This document shows, piece after piece, positions 33,983 to 43,831 of a stretch of DNA of 64,000 bases. The stretch's first letter is position 1, and each line of letters begins with the position of its first letter. Location: assembly GCA_040401995.1 (NCBI GenBank), contig JBBANM010000006.1, forward strand, positions 1 through 64,000. The letters run 5' to 3'. Below the pieces are notes generated by a model. The model ran no database searches and had not been told where the DNA came from. It worked only from the letters and a program-made list of their open reading frames with translations. The position numbers were made by a program, and so were the translations under genes. The stretch comes from Haliscomenobacter sp040401995. Its GTDB lineage: Bacteria; Bacteroidota; Bacteroidia; Chitinophagales; Saprospiraceae.

Positions 33983-36211
33983 CTACTCATTCTTCCCCAA
34001 AGTCAAAATCAGCTTTCCGCCTTTCACCAGCGCTTCATGGTTAACTGAAAAGCCGTCGAGTTTTTTTCCATCCCAGCGTGCTTCGCGCACAAAAAGGTTG
34101 CTCCCTTTGTTGCCCTTGGTTTCAATCACCAAAGTTTTTCCTTCGTAGTATTTGGAGTGGAGCTGGATGGTTATTTTTGAAAAAGCGGGAATTCCAATTT
34201 GGTACGTTGGTTTACCCGGACAATCGGGGTACAAACCCAGCATCGCATACACCAACCAAGCCGCTAAACCGCCCGATTGATCGCTGGCCGGCAAGCCATC
34301 GGGTTTGGTAGAGAATGCACTACTCACCAATTGGCGAACAATTTCCTGGGTGCGCCATTCGTCGCCTTTTACATCATTGAACAAATAAGGATATGCCCAA
34401 TCTGCAGGAGTAGCAAAAGAGAACTGCTGGCGGTCAAATAAACGTTGCAACGTATCAGCGAAAGGACGAGCGCCGCCCATTAACTCAACCAGCCCAGGCT
34501 GATCATGCGGTACAAAAAAGCGGTATTGCCAGGCATTTCCATTGACAAACCCTGGACCACCACTGCCCGAAGCTCCCGTTTCACCCGTTTGCGCAAGGGG
34601 GTTGAAGGGACTCATGAACTCGCCATTGGCCATCCGCGGACGAAAAAATCTGGTCTGGAGATCAAACAGCATCCGATGCCCTTGCGAAGCCCGCTGCAAA
34701 AAGGTTTGTTCCAGTGGTTTATTGAGCGATTTGGCGAGTTGGGCAATGTTCCAATCCGCTAAATTGTATTCTTGGGTGGTAGATACACTTCCCCATACTT
34801 CTTGTCCTGGGCCTTTGGCATTTTGGGTAATGTAGCCGATGTTGTTAAAATATTCGCTGCTGGCTTTGCGTACGTAAACCGTTTTTCCTACGGTATAGAC
34901 ATTGCGGGCATTGTTGAGCAAGGCGTTGTAAGCGATTTCCACATCAAAGTCATGAATGCCGCGTTGATAAGTATCATTGATCACGATGGCGGCTGGATCG
35001 CCATTACGAGCCGCTTTTTCCTTACTGATCAATTCCCACTGTGGTAGCCAACCGCTCTCACGACGCATTGCCAAGAGGGAATGGATGATGTCCGATTGTA
35101 CCTCCGGGTAAAGCAAACAAAACAGTGGATGCAGTGTGCGGTAGGTATTGGGTAAAAAAAGATTGGAGTACCGATTGCGGCCTTTGCCCGCTTTGGCAAC
35201 TGTTTCTTTTTCCATGGCCGGATATTCGCCATTTATATCTTGCAGGATGTTGGGCTGGCTCATGGTATGATACAAAGCGGTGTAAAATTTCACCTTATCC
35301 TCCTCGTGTTCGCCTTCTACTTGCACCACTTGCAGGCGTTCTTGCCAAGCTGCGGCGGCGGCATCGCGAACGGCGTCAAATGTTTTCTCGCCTAATTCAG
35401 CATTGAGGTTCAAACGGGCATTATCGATAGAAAGGTAGGAGATGCCGATACGAACGAGGAGCTCGCCGCCCAAAACACCCGCAAACCCAGCCGTTGCTTT
35501 AATGTTCCCTTGATCGGCTCGCAAACGCGTTTCGGTGATCGGTTTGCCATCAACGATAATTTTTTGACTGGTAGCAGCTTGGCTAAAACGGATCACAAAA
35601 TACAAATCATGTTGCCCTTCTTTGCCGCAAAACTGCCCATCGGTGCGGAAACCTTCTAGTTCAGTAGGGGAGATAAATTGTAAAAAAAATTCGTTTTGCC
35701 CAGCGGCAAAACTGGATAAATCTACTGCGATCTGTGGGTTTTTTCCTGCTGGATACGTCAACTTGGCCGTTCCTCCGCGGGTAGAAGCGGTGAGTTCGGT
35801 TTTAATTTGTCCGTCCAAAACCACCGAGTAATAACCGGGTTTTGCGGTTTCAGCGCTGTATTTTTTGTGAAGATCAACTGGATTGTCATTATCAAAAGCG
35901 GGCATAATGGCTATCCCGCCCAAGCCTGCGCAAGGCGAGCCGCTCAGTTGTACAATGTTGAAACCGTATATTTCGGGATTACCAAACTGGTAAATGGAAA
36001 CTTCGTTGGGACGTTTTCCTTTGTTGTCGGGGCCGAAATGCGCCATCCCAAATGGAAAACACGCGCCAGGGTTTTGGCCGCCCGCGCCAAGTGTACCGAT
36101 AAAGGAGTTGACATATGCAGTTAGATCTGTGGAACTATTTTTTTGAGCGTGCAAAAAAGCAGAAAGGAAAGGAAGGAAAAAGACAAACAACAAAAATCGC
36201 CGCTTACACAT
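33983..36211 (-). CDS. Glycoside hydrolase family 92 (exo-alpha-mannosidase type)
   Basis: Secreted, calcium-dependent alpha-mannosidase type enzyme that trims mannose from glycans. The start ATG gives MCKRRFLLFVFFLPFLSAF, a signal peptide; a 14-codon extension is unnecessary. About 742 residues. The N-terminal domain has VNSFIGTLGAGGQNPGACFP and FGMAHFGPDN; later blocks are DIIHSLLAMRRESGWLPQWE, GNAWQYRFFVPHDQPGLVEL, the GDEWRTQEIVRQLV region and SDQSGGLAAWLVYAMLGLYP. All are GH92 landmarks. It probably acts in the periplasm or on the surface; no SusCD pair lies beside it. Confidence 0.92.
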   Translation of the reverse strand: MCKRRFLLFVFFLPFLSAFLHAQKNSSTDLTAYVNSFIGTLGAGGQNPGACFPFGMAHFGPDNKGKRPNEVSIYQFGNPEIYGFNIVQLSGSPCAGLGGIAIMPAFDNDNPVDLHKKYSAETAKPGYYSVVLDGQIKTELTASTRGGTAKLTYPAGKNPQIAVDLSSFAAGQNEFFLQFISPTELEGFRTDGQFCGKEGQHDLYFVIRFSQAATSQKIIVDGKPITETRLRADQGNIKATAGFAGVLGGELLVRIGISYLSIDNARLNLNAELGEKTFDAVRDAAAAAWQERLQVVQVEGEHEEDKVKFYTALYHTMSQPNILQDINGEYPAMEKETVAKAGKGRNRYSNLFLPNTYRTLHPLFCLLYPEVQSDIIHSLLAMRRESGWLPQWELISKEKAARNGDPAAIVINDTYQRGIHDFDVEIAYNALLNNARNVYTVGKTVYVRKASSEYFNNIGYITQNAKGPGQEVWGSVSTTQEYNLADWNIAQLAKSLNKPLEQTFLQRASQGHRMLFDLQTRFFRPRMANGEFMSPFNPLAQTGETGASGSGGPGFVNGNAWQYRFFVPHDQPGLVELMGGARPFADTLQRLFDRQQFSFATPADWAYPYLFNDVKGDEWRTQEIVRQLVSSAFSTKPDGLPASDQSGGLAAWLVYAMLGLYPDCPGKPTYQIGIPAFSKITIQLHSKYYEGKTLVIETKGNKGSNLFVREARWDGKKLDGFSVNHEALVKGGKLILTLGKNE

Positions 36212-36272
36212 AGGGAAGCAAATCGTGAATATCTTAATCGTTTTTGATTTCATTCAGAACAGTTTGGCTCGT

Positions 36273-37415
36273 CTACTTTAACAATAACGCAGATTTTAGG
36301 ATTTCTTCATAATAGGCTTCATAAATCGGCAAAATAACGTCGATGTCAAAACGCTTGGCTTGGGCTAAGGCGTTGGCGCGGAATTGTTGCAACACCGCGT
36401 CGTCTTTCAAAATGGAAACCGCGTAGTAGCCCATTTCTTCTACGTTACCCACGTCGCTTAAGTACCCCGTTTCGCCATGGATGTTTACCTCGGGCAATCC
36501 GCCGGCATTAGTAGAAATAACCGGTACTTCGCACGCCATGGCTTCCAGTGCTGCCAATCCAAAACTTTCTTTTTCCGATGGGATCAAAAATAGATCCGCT
36601 ACGGCCATCAATTCTTCAATGGCATCTTGTTTGCCTAGGAAACGCACATCGTCTTCCAAGTCCAGTGAGCGGGTGAGCTCTTCGGCGTTGCGGCGTTCCG
36701 GCCCATCGCCAATAAGCAAAAGTTTAGAAGGCATCTCTTTGTTGACGATGGCAAAAATTTTCACCACATCCTCGGTGCGTTTGACTTTGCGGAAATTGGA
36801 AACGTGAATGAGGATGCGCTCACCGTTTGGAGCGATGGCTTTTTTGAAGTGATCTTTATTGCTTTTGCGGAAACGACTGAAATCGATGAAATTGTAAATT
36901 ACTTCTATGGGGCGGGTGATGTTGAAGTTGTCGTAAGTCTGTTGACGTAAGCTGTTCGAAACCGCAGTTACGCCATCCGATTTATTGATGGAAAACTGCA
37001 CAACCGGAGCAAACGATTTATTTTTTCCCACCAAGGTAATGTCCGTTCCGTGTAAAGTAGTAATGACCGGTAAGTAGCGCCCCTGGGTGAGCAGAATTTT
37101 TTTTGCCATATAAGCTACAGCAGCGTGCGGAATAGCATAGTGCACATGAAGGATGTCGATATTTTCATATTGCACCACATCCACCAATTTGCTGGTCAGG
37201 GCAGTATCATAAGGCGTATATTCAAAAAGCGGGTATTCCTCATCGGTGTCTACTTCGTGATAGAACACGTTTTCGGTAAAATGCGAAAGCCGTGCCGGTC
37301 TTTTATAAGTGATGAAATGGACTTCGTGGCCTTTCTTTGCCAATCCAATGCCAAGTTCTGTGGCCATTACCCCGCTACCACCGTAAGTGGGGTAACATAC
37401 GATACCAATTTTCAT
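36273..37415 (-). CDS. bshA: N-acetyl-alpha-D-glucosaminyl L-malate synthase BshA
   Basis: The first enzyme of bacillithiol synthesis joins GlcNAc from UDP-GlcNAc to L-malate. I start it at MKIGIVCYPTYGGSGVMATE; the open frame extends 51 codons upstream but that part is not conserved-looking. About 380 residues. GT4 glycosyltransferase layout: HVHYAIPHAAVAYMAKKIL, then VSNSLRQQTYDNF, LIHVSNFRKVKRTEDV, LLIGDGPERRNAEE and the donor site PSEKESFGLAALEAMACEVP. Bacillithiol is the usual low-molecular-weight thiol in many Bacteroidota. Confidence 0.92.
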   Translation of the reverse strand: MKIGIVCYPTYGGSGVMATELGIGLAKKGHEVHFITYKRPARLSHFTENVFYHEVDTDEEYPLFEYTPYDTALTSKLVDVVQYENIDILHVHYAIPHAAVAYMAKKILLTQGRYLPVITTLHGTDITLVGKNKSFAPVVQFSINKSDGVTAVSNSLRQQTYDNFNITRPIEVIYNFIDFSRFRKSNKDHFKKAIAPNGERILIHVSNFRKVKRTEDVVKIFAIVNKEMPSKLLLIGDGPERRNAEELTRSLDLEDDVRFLGKQDAIEELMAVADLFLIPSEKESFGLAALEAMACEVPVISTNAGGLPEVNIHGETGYLSDVGNVEEMGYYAVSILKDDAVLQQFRANALAQAKRFDIDVILPIYEAYYEEILKSALLLK

Positions 37416-37801
37416 TCTTTGCTGATTCTGCAGTTTGTGTATGCTTTTCCTGACTGTATGGGATACAAATGAGTTCAGGTTTTTGTTTTGGCAGCCATTG
37501 AAGCGAACGAAAAGGATACGCCCAGCTTTCAAAAAAAACCGCTGTTTCATGGCCTCTAAATTAATCATTTTTTAGGCAACGACAGGATTCTGTTTTTTTG
37601 ATATGACCTTTTCTTTAAACTGATTCTAAATTGCATTTTAGTCTTCTATTACCCAATATTATTTTTTTATCTTAGAGCAATTCAAAATTTTTTTGACGTT
37701 CTTTAAGGGATGAGTTGTTGATAGGTATGAAAAGAATTGCACCAACTCAGCCATAGATCTTGTAGCTCAATCGTCTTATTTCACTCAAATTTTGTCAACC
37801 A

Positions 37802-38290
37802 ATGTCAGTTAGCATTTCGGTAACTATTAACAACAAGCAGTATACCACCCAGGTAGAACCCCGGCAATTGTTGGTATACTACTTGCGCGAGTCGCTTCAT
37901 TTAACTGGTACGCATGTAGGTTGCGATACGACCAGTTGCGGCGCCTGTACCATTTTATTGGACGGAAAAGCTGTTAAATCTTGTACGGTTTTGGCGGTAC
38001 AAGCTGATGGCAGCGAGATTACTACCATTGAAGGCATCGGCCAGCACGATCACCTACATCCGATCCAAGAAGGTTTCAAGGAAGAACATGGCCTTCAGTG
38101 TGGATTTTGTACGCCAGGAATGATCATGGCTGCAGCCGATTTACTGCAACGCAACACAGACCCATCAGAACAAGAAATTCGCGAAGCATTGGAAGGAAAC
38201 TTTTGTCGCTGTACCGGCTACCACAACATTGTAAAATCGATTCAGTATGCAGCAAAAAAAATTCAGGACACTAAAGTTGCGGTAATATGA
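37802..38290 (+). CDS. coxS: 2Fe-2S small subunit of a CoxSLM-type molybdenum hydroxylase
   Basis: The 162-residue electron-transfer subunit has eight cluster cysteines: the plant-type ferredoxin cluster (CDTTSCGACTILLDGKAVKSC region, about 41-62) and the C-terminal cluster (CGFCTPGM, and CRCTGYHNI). Its stop overlaps the large-subunit start by 4 bp. It passes electrons from the molybdenum centre to the FAD subunit. Confidence 0.93.
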   Translation: MSVSISVTINNKQYTTQVEPRQLLVYYLRESLHLTGTHVGCDTTSCGACTILLDGKAVKSCTVLAVQADGSEITTIEGIGQHDHLHPIQEGFKEEHGLQCGFCTPGMIMAAADLLQRNTDPSEQEIREALEGNFCRCTGYHNIVKSIQYAAKKIQDTKVAVI

Positions 38291-40650
38291 CTTACATAGG
38301 TAAATCCATCAAACGCGTTGAAGACAAACGCTTTATCACTGGCCAAGGCAGCTATACCGATGATATCGTTATTCCTAATATGACGCATGCCGTGATCGTG
38401 CGCAGTCCTTATGCACATGCTCGCATCCTTAGCATCGATACCAGCGCGGCTTTGGCCATGCCGGGTGTAGTTGCAATTTTTACGGGCGCCGACATTTCAG
38501 CTACTGGGATTGTAGGCGTTCCTACTGGCTGGGTGATTAATTTTAAAAATGGCGATCCGATGAAGGAGCCGCCTCACCCACTGTTGGTAACCGACAAGGC
38601 TTTGTGTGTAGGCGACGGCATCGTAATCGTTATTGCCGAAGATCAGGCTACCGCAATTGATGCAGCGGAGGCTGTAAATATTGAATATGATGTACTTCCG
38701 GCAGTAGCACTTCCTGCAGATGCAGTGAAAGCTGGCGCTCCGCTGGTACACGACAATGCTCCCAACAACGTCTGTTTCGATTGGGAATTGGGTAACCCTA
38801 AAGCGGAAGTTGATGCTGCTTTGGCTGGTGCACACCACATTACTAAGCTAGATATCATCAACCAGCGCATGATTCCCAATGCCATGGAGCCGCGCTCGGC
38901 CATTGGTCATTACAATGAAGCGCACGAAAAATACACCTTATATACTACTTCGCAAAACCCTCACCTTACTCGCTTGTTGATGGCGGCGTTTGTACTGGGT
39001 ATTCCTGAGCATAAAGTGCAGGTAATTGCCCCAGATGTAGGTGGTGGTTTTGGCAGCAAAATTTTCCATTATACCGAGGAAGCATTGGTAACCTGGTGTT
39101 CTAAAAAAATTGGCCGTCCGGTAAAATGGACTTCTGGTCGCACCGAAGCCTTTTTGACAGATGCGCACGGTCGTGACCATGCAACAACTGCTGAAATGGG
39201 TTTTGACAAAGAAGGCAACATTGTAGGTCTTCGGGTGAATACCATTGCGAACTTGGGCGCCTACTTGTCCACTTTTGCACCAGCAGTACCTACTTGGTTG
39301 CATGGAACTTTGTTGCAAGGTTTGTACACCACACCAAAAATCCATATCGACCTCAAAGGGGTATTTACACATACCGTAGCCATTGATGCTTATCGCGGCG
39401 CTGGTCGCCCAGAAGCAACCTACTTGCTAGAACGCTTGATGGATACTGCAGCACTGGAGATGGGCATGGATCCTGCTGAACTGCGATATAAAAACTTCAT
39501 TCCACCTTTTGATGGCGTTACCCAGCCAGGGTATCAAACCCAGGTGGCTTTGCAATATGACAGCGGTAACTACAAAGCGGTACTAGATCGCGGTTTGGAA
39601 ATGGTAGGTTACCAACAATTCCGCGCCGAACAAGCAGAAGCCCGCAAACATGGCAAGCTGTTGGGAATTGGATTTTCAACTTATGTAGAGGCTTGCGGTA
39701 TTGCTCCTTCTGCTGTTGTGGGAGCGCTCGGCGCACGCGCTGGCTTGTTTGAGTCTGCGCAAGTACGCGTGCAACCCACCGGTAAAGTAAGCGTATACAC
39801 CGGCTCGCACTCGCATGGACAAGGTCATGAAACAACCTTTTCGCAAATTGTTGCCGATCGTTTGGGCATCGCTATGGAAGATGTGGAAATCATTCACGGC
39901 GATTCTGATTCAGTTGCGTTTGGTATGGGTACTTACGGGTCACGTTCTTTGGCAGTAGGCGGAAGCGCCATAGTGAAGAGCTTAGACAAAGTACTCGAAA
40001 AAGGCGCTAAAATTGCTGCCCATAAATTGGAAGCAGCGGTAGAAGACCTGGAATATGCTGAAGGAAAATGGACGGTAAAAGGAACGGATAAAAGCATCAG
40101 CTTTGGCGATATTTCGCTTACCGCATATGTGCCTCACGATTATCCGCAAAATTTGGAACCGGGCTTAGATTTTTCTAGTTTCTATGACCCCACCAATTTT
40201 ACCTATCCATTTGGTTGCCACATTGCCGTGGTAGAGGTGGATGCAGAAACGGGAAAAGTTAAACTCAATCGTTTCATCGCCGTTGATGATGTAGGCAACG
40301 TGATCAACCCAATGATTGTTGATGGCCAAATTCATGGAGGATTGGCACAAGGTATCGGACAAGCACTTTTGGAAGGCGCTATTTACGACGAAGACGGTCA
40401 ATTGGTCAACGCTTCGTACATGGATTATGCCATGCCGCGTGCCGATGATCTGCCTTCGTTCGAAATTGATCGGACGGTAACGCCTTGTCCGCACAACCCA
40501 CTGGGTGTAAAAGGCGCTGGTGAAGCAGGTTGTATCGGGTCTACTCCAGCGGTAGTTAACGCAGTGATGGATGCCCTTTCCGGTTTTGGCATCAAAAACC
40601 TGGAAATGCCATTGACATCAGAACGTGTTTGGCGCGCTATGCACGCTTAA
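38287..40650 (+). CDS. coxL: Molybdopterin-binding large subunit, form II CoxL type
   Basis: The 787-residue catalytic subunit belongs to the xanthine oxidase/CO dehydrogenase family and carries molybdopterin cytosine dinucleotide. It starts GKSIKRVEDKRFITGQG. The active-site loop AYRGAGR (about 368-374) is the form II signature; true CO dehydrogenases (form I) have AYxCSFR. Other blocks are GGGFGSKIFHYTEEALV, GSHSHGQGHETTFSQIVADR and the KGAGEAGCIGSTPAVVNAV segment with the catalytic Glu. The substrate is therefore probably an aldehyde, purine or other compound, with CO oxidation unproven. Confidence 0.93.
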   Translation: MTYIGKSIKRVEDKRFITGQGSYTDDIVIPNMTHAVIVRSPYAHARILSIDTSAALAMPGVVAIFTGADISATGIVGVPTGWVINFKNGDPMKEPPHPLLVTDKALCVGDGIVIVIAEDQATAIDAAEAVNIEYDVLPAVALPADAVKAGAPLVHDNAPNNVCFDWELGNPKAEVDAALAGAHHITKLDIINQRMIPNAMEPRSAIGHYNEAHEKYTLYTTSQNPHLTRLLMAAFVLGIPEHKVQVIAPDVGGGFGSKIFHYTEEALVTWCSKKIGRPVKWTSGRTEAFLTDAHGRDHATTAEMGFDKEGNIVGLRVNTIANLGAYLSTFAPAVPTWLHGTLLQGLYTTPKIHIDLKGVFTHTVAIDAYRGAGRPEATYLLERLMDTAALEMGMDPAELRYKNFIPPFDGVTQPGYQTQVALQYDSGNYKAVLDRGLEMVGYQQFRAEQAEARKHGKLLGIGFSTYVEACGIAPSAVVGALGARAGLFESAQVRVQPTGKVSVYTGSHSHGQGHETTFSQIVADRLGIAMEDVEIIHGDSDSVAFGMGTYGSRSLAVGGSAIVKSLDKVLEKGAKIAAHKLEAAVEDLEYAEGKWTVKGTDKSISFGDISLTAYVPHDYPQNLEPGLDFSSFYDPTNFTYPFGCHIAVVEVDAETGKVKLNRFIAVDDVGNVINPMIVDGQIHGGLAQGIGQALLEGAIYDEDGQLVNASYMDYAMPRADDLPSFEIDRTVTPCPHNPLGVKGAGEAGCIGSTPAVVNAVMDALSGFGIKNLEMPLTSERVWRAMHA

Positions 40651-40696
40651 GGATCCGGTTTTTAATACAAATTGGTGATTCAAAAAACAAAAAAGA

Positions 40697-41551
40697 ATGA
40701 TTCCAGCAAACTTTGCATACCATCGCGCACATTCGGTAGACGAGGCCCTCGATTTGTTGAGCCAACATGCTGATGATGCGAAAATATTGGCGGGAGGGCA
40801 CAGCCTTATCCCGGCCATGAAATTGCGACTTAACCAACCAGGGGCTTTGATCGACATAGGTCGAATCAAAGAATTGCGTTACATCAAACTAGATGGCGCC
40901 TATATTGCCATTGGCGCGGGCACTACGCATGATGATATCGCTAATTCGGAGTTGTTGCAAAAACACATCCCGATGCTGCCGCAATCTGCGGAGCTTATTG
41001 GCGATGTGCAAGTACGCAATGTGGGCACTTTGGGCGGCAGTATTGCCCACGCCGATCCAGCTGCCGACTGGCCCGCTTCAATCATCGCTTCCGACGCTAG
41101 CATTGTTGTGCGCAGCAAAAGCGGCGAGCGGATAATTCCTGCTGGTGAGTTTTTTGTAGGCTTTTTTACTACAGCCCTACAAACCGGCGAGATCATTACC
41201 GAAATCCGTATTCCAGTTCCAGCTGCCAATACCCATTCTAGCTACCACAAGTTCATGCAACCAGCATCGCGTTTTGCGATTACGGGCTGCGCGGCAGTGG
41301 TGACCGTCAACAACGGCGTGTGCGAAAACGTACGGGTAGCATTTACCGGAGTAGCGGATACTCCATTTAGAGATGCCAAGGTAGAGGCAGCGCTAACGGG
41401 AAAAGCTCCTAGTGCAGAAAACATCAAAGCAGCAGCTGATTTGGCGGCTGATGGCGTGGATTTGCTGAGTGATAATTCTGCATCGGCAGAGTACCGGCAG
41501 CATTTGGCGCGTGTTTATGCCAAACGTGCGCTGACCGAAGCTATCGGGTAA
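40697..41551 (+). CDS. coxM: FAD-binding medium subunit, CoxM type
   Basis: The 284-residue flavoprotein completes the three-subunit hydroxylase. FAD-binding motifs are AGGHSLIPAMKLRL (about 32-45) and VRNVGTLGGSIAHADPAADWP (about 107-125). The C-terminal CO_deh_flav domain follows. Gene order small-large-medium is less common than medium-small-large, but known. Confidence 0.92.
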   Translation: MIPANFAYHRAHSVDEALDLLSQHADDAKILAGGHSLIPAMKLRLNQPGALIDIGRIKELRYIKLDGAYIAIGAGTTHDDIANSELLQKHIPMLPQSAELIGDVQVRNVGTLGGSIAHADPAADWPASIIASDASIVVRSKSGERIIPAGEFFVGFFTTALQTGEIITEIRIPVPAANTHSSYHKFMQPASRFAITGCAAVVTVNNGVCENVRVAFTGVADTPFRDAKVEAALTGKAPSAENIKAAADLAADGVDLLSDNSASAEYRQHLARVYAKRALTEAIG

Positions 41552-41567
41552 AAAATATGGTCAACCC

Positions 41568-41616
41568 AAAGAGGTTGTCTGGGTCTGAATAGGTTCCAAG
41601 GCAGCCTCTTTTTATT
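41568..41616 (+). terminator. Intrinsic terminator after coxM
   Basis: AGAGGTTGTCTGG pairs with CCAAGGCAGCCTCT using G-U pairs, followed by TTTTTATTT. It separates the hydroxylase subunits from the moxR-VWA pair, perhaps lowering expression of the latter. Confidence 0.65.
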
Positions 41617-41626
41617 TATTCTTTTT

Positions 41627-42529
41627 ATGCCGCAGCACATTACCCTTGAGACTATTGAAAAAAGGCTGAACGATCAGGCTTACATTACCGAGCGTTCCAT
41701 TGTGTTATCGGTTTTTTTGGCCATGCAGCTGGAAAAACCCTTACTCATTGAAGGGCCGGCTGGAGTAGGTAAAACGGAAATTGCCAAAGTGATGGCAAAA
41801 ATTTTGGATACCGACTTGATCCGACTGCAGTGCTATGAAGGACTGGATGCCAACCATGCCCTCTACGAATGGAACTACCAGCAGCAGTTGTTGTATCTAA
41901 AAATGGAGGAAAGTGAAAAAACATCGCTGGAAGAAAAAGAGAAAAACATTTTCAGTCAGCGTTTTTTGCTCAAGCGTCCCTTATTACAAGCAATTACTCA
42001 GCATAAAGCTCCGGTGCTGCTGATTGATGAGATTGACCGAGCCGACGAAGAATTTGAAAGTTTTCTTTTGGAAGTGCTTTCGGATTGGCAGATTACCATT
42101 CCTGAAATTGGCACCATTTCGGCAACGCACAAACCAACAGTAATTGTTACGAGCAACCGGGTAAGGGAATTGTCGGAGGCACTGCGCCGCCGTTGTTTGT
42201 ACCTATGGATCGATTATCCTAGTTTTGAAAAAGAACTGCAAATTGTGCGCAGTAAGGTTCCGAATATTGATGCGCAGTTGGGAAGACAAATTTGCGCCTT
42301 TATGCTTGAAGTACGGCAAATGCGCTTGGAAAAAATTCCCGGGGTGGCCGAAACCCTGGATTGGGCAATGGCATTAGCTGCGTTGCACATCGATCACCTG
42401 GATAAAGAAACGGTGGAATCTACCTTGGGCATCATTCTCAAGGATTGGCAAGATATACGCCATGTACAAGATTCGCTGACATCGCTTTTTGAAAAAGTAG
42501 GCGCGATTTCCAAATTCGACAACTTGTAA
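41627..42529 (+). CDS. MoxR-type AAA+ ATPase (CoxD-like)
   Basis: A 300-residue chaperone-type ATPase with Walker A EGPAGVGKTEIAK (about 39-51), Walker B VLLIDEIDRADEE (about 140), sensor 1 TVIVTSNRVRELSEA and an arginine-finger region LRRRCLYLWIDYP. CoxD homologs help mature the Mo/Cu-S active site of CO dehydrogenase-type enzymes. Location after coxSLM suggests a similar maturation role here. It overlaps the VWA gene by one base. Confidence 0.88.
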   Translation: MPQHITLETIEKRLNDQAYITERSIVLSVFLAMQLEKPLLIEGPAGVGKTEIAKVMAKILDTDLIRLQCYEGLDANHALYEWNYQQQLLYLKMEESEKTSLEEKEKNIFSQRFLLKRPLLQAITQHKAPVLLIDEIDRADEEFESFLLEVLSDWQITIPEIGTISATHKPTVIVTSNRVRELSEALRRRCLYLWIDYPSFEKELQIVRSKVPNIDAQLGRQICAFMLEVRQMRLEKIPGVAETLDWAMALAALHIDHLDKETVESTLGIILKDWQDIRHVQDSLTSLFEKVGAISKFDNL

Positions 42530-43668
42530 TGGAATTGCTGCGCCGCCATACCTCGCTCAGCGCCAATTTACTGGCCTTTTGTAGGCATTTGCGCGATCAT
42601 GGCTTTGCCATTGGTCCGGCCGAAACCACGGTTTTGTTTCACGCTCTGGAAATTCTTGATCCTTTTCGCGATGCGGAAAACTTGCGATTGACCATACGAG
42701 CCAGTGTTGCAAAAAGTAGGGAACAACAACAAAAATTTGACGAGCTGTATCCGAAATATTGGAAAGAGCTGGAGCAAGCGGTTGACTCAAAAATAGCCAA
42801 AGACCGAAAACCTAAATCTGCCCCTCAAAAGCAATCCAGTCCATCTTTACTGGCGTTGAAAAACTGGCTAAATGGAAAACCTGCCGAGGAAGAGATAGCG
42901 CTAGCCGAGTTCAGCGCTCAGGAATCAACCAGCACCAAAGATTTTTCGCTTTTTTCCCCCAATGAACTCCAGGAAATTCACCACCTGATCCGCCAAATTG
43001 CGCGCACCCTGGCCGTGCAAATCAGCAGGCGTTGGGAGCGCGCGCATACGCCCAAAAGACTCGATCTTCGCCGAACCATGCGCAAGAACCTACGGCGTGG
43101 CGGCGAACTGATTGAACTGGCGCAATTGAAACCGCAAAAAAAGAAGACCCAGTTGGTTTTGCTTTGTGATGTAAGCAAGTCAATGGATTTGTACAGCCAG
43201 TTTTTGATTCAATTTATTTATGCTTTTCAAGCAGCCAGTCAACGCATTGAAACCTTTGTTTTTGCCACAGATTTGTACCGCGTAACAACGGTACTAAAAA
43301 CGGGCGATTATCAAACAGCCATGCAAAAACTAAGTGCTACTGCGCCAGGATGGTCGGGAGGGACAAGGATTGGTAGTTCGCTTGATCAATTTTGTCGGGA
43401 ATACCGCCGGTTGATTCACCGCAATGCCACCATCTTGATTTTGAGCGATGGGGTAGATACCGGTGACATTGATCTGCTCGAAAATGCCATGGCTATGATG
43501 CATCGTCGGGTAGATCGCATCATTTGGTTAAATCCCTTGGCAGGCCGGCCAGGGTATGCTCCTGAAGTGAGGGGAATGCAAGCTGCCATGCCTTTCGTTG
43601 ACGTTTTTGCCAGCTTACACAGTATAGAAAGTCTAAGATCGCTAGGAAAAATAATTGGGAGAAAATAA
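42529..43668 (+). CDS. VWA-domain protein (CoxE-like)
   Basis: The 379-residue protein has a C-terminal von Willebrand A domain with the metal-site motif LCDVSKSMDLYSQF (D-x-S-x-S, about 214), then RIGSSLDQF and ILSDGVDTGD. The N-terminal half is helical. CoxE homologs work with MoxR ATPases in cofactor maturation. Its TAA stop is also the left flanking repeat of foldback element E6. Confidence 0.86.
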   Translation: MELLRRHTSLSANLLAFCRHLRDHGFAIGPAETTVLFHALEILDPFRDAENLRLTIRASVAKSREQQQKFDELYPKYWKELEQAVDSKIAKDRKPKSAPQKQSSPSLLALKNWLNGKPAEEEIALAEFSAQESTSTKDFSLFSPNELQEIHHLIRQIARTLAVQISRRWERAHTPKRLDLRRTMRKNLRRGGELIELAQLKPQKKKTQLVLLCDVSKSMDLYSQFLIQFIYAFQAASQRIETFVFATDLYRVTTVLKTGDYQTAMQKLSATAPGWSGGTRIGSSLDQFCREYRRLIHRNATILILSDGVDTGDIDLLENAMAMMHRRVDRIIWLNPLAGRPGYAPEVRGMQAAMPFVDVFASLHSIESLRSLGKIIGRK

Positions 43669-43825
43669 GGAACGGGTGAATAATAAGTGCTCGTTTTAGC
43701 CGCCGCTATTTTGCTGCCAATCAACTATCTTTTGAGGAGCAATGTGGGGCATTGTAACGAAAAAGATAGGAAGAGTGGTGGCGAAAGAGCAAGTCAAAAG
43801 CGAGCACTTATTGTTTAACCGTTCC
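43669..43825. repeat. Foldback element E6 (157 bp)
   Basis: The termini GGAACGGGTGAATAATAAGT and its partner ending TTAACCGTTCC form long inverted repeats (with AGTGCTCG / CGAGCACT inside). The flanks are TAA on both sides (43666-43668 and 43826-43828). The centre CTATCTTTTGAGGAGCAATG, TGGGG and CATTGTAACGAAAAAGATAG matches element E2 in inverted orientation. It lies between convergent genes. Confidence 0.88.
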
Positions 43826-43831
43826 TAAGGT

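Noticed and set aside
38287..40650. Naming the CoxSLM cluster a CO dehydrogenase
   Set aside because: The active-site loop is AYRGAGR (form II), without the Cys-Ser-Phe-Arg loop needed for Cu-Mo CO oxidation.
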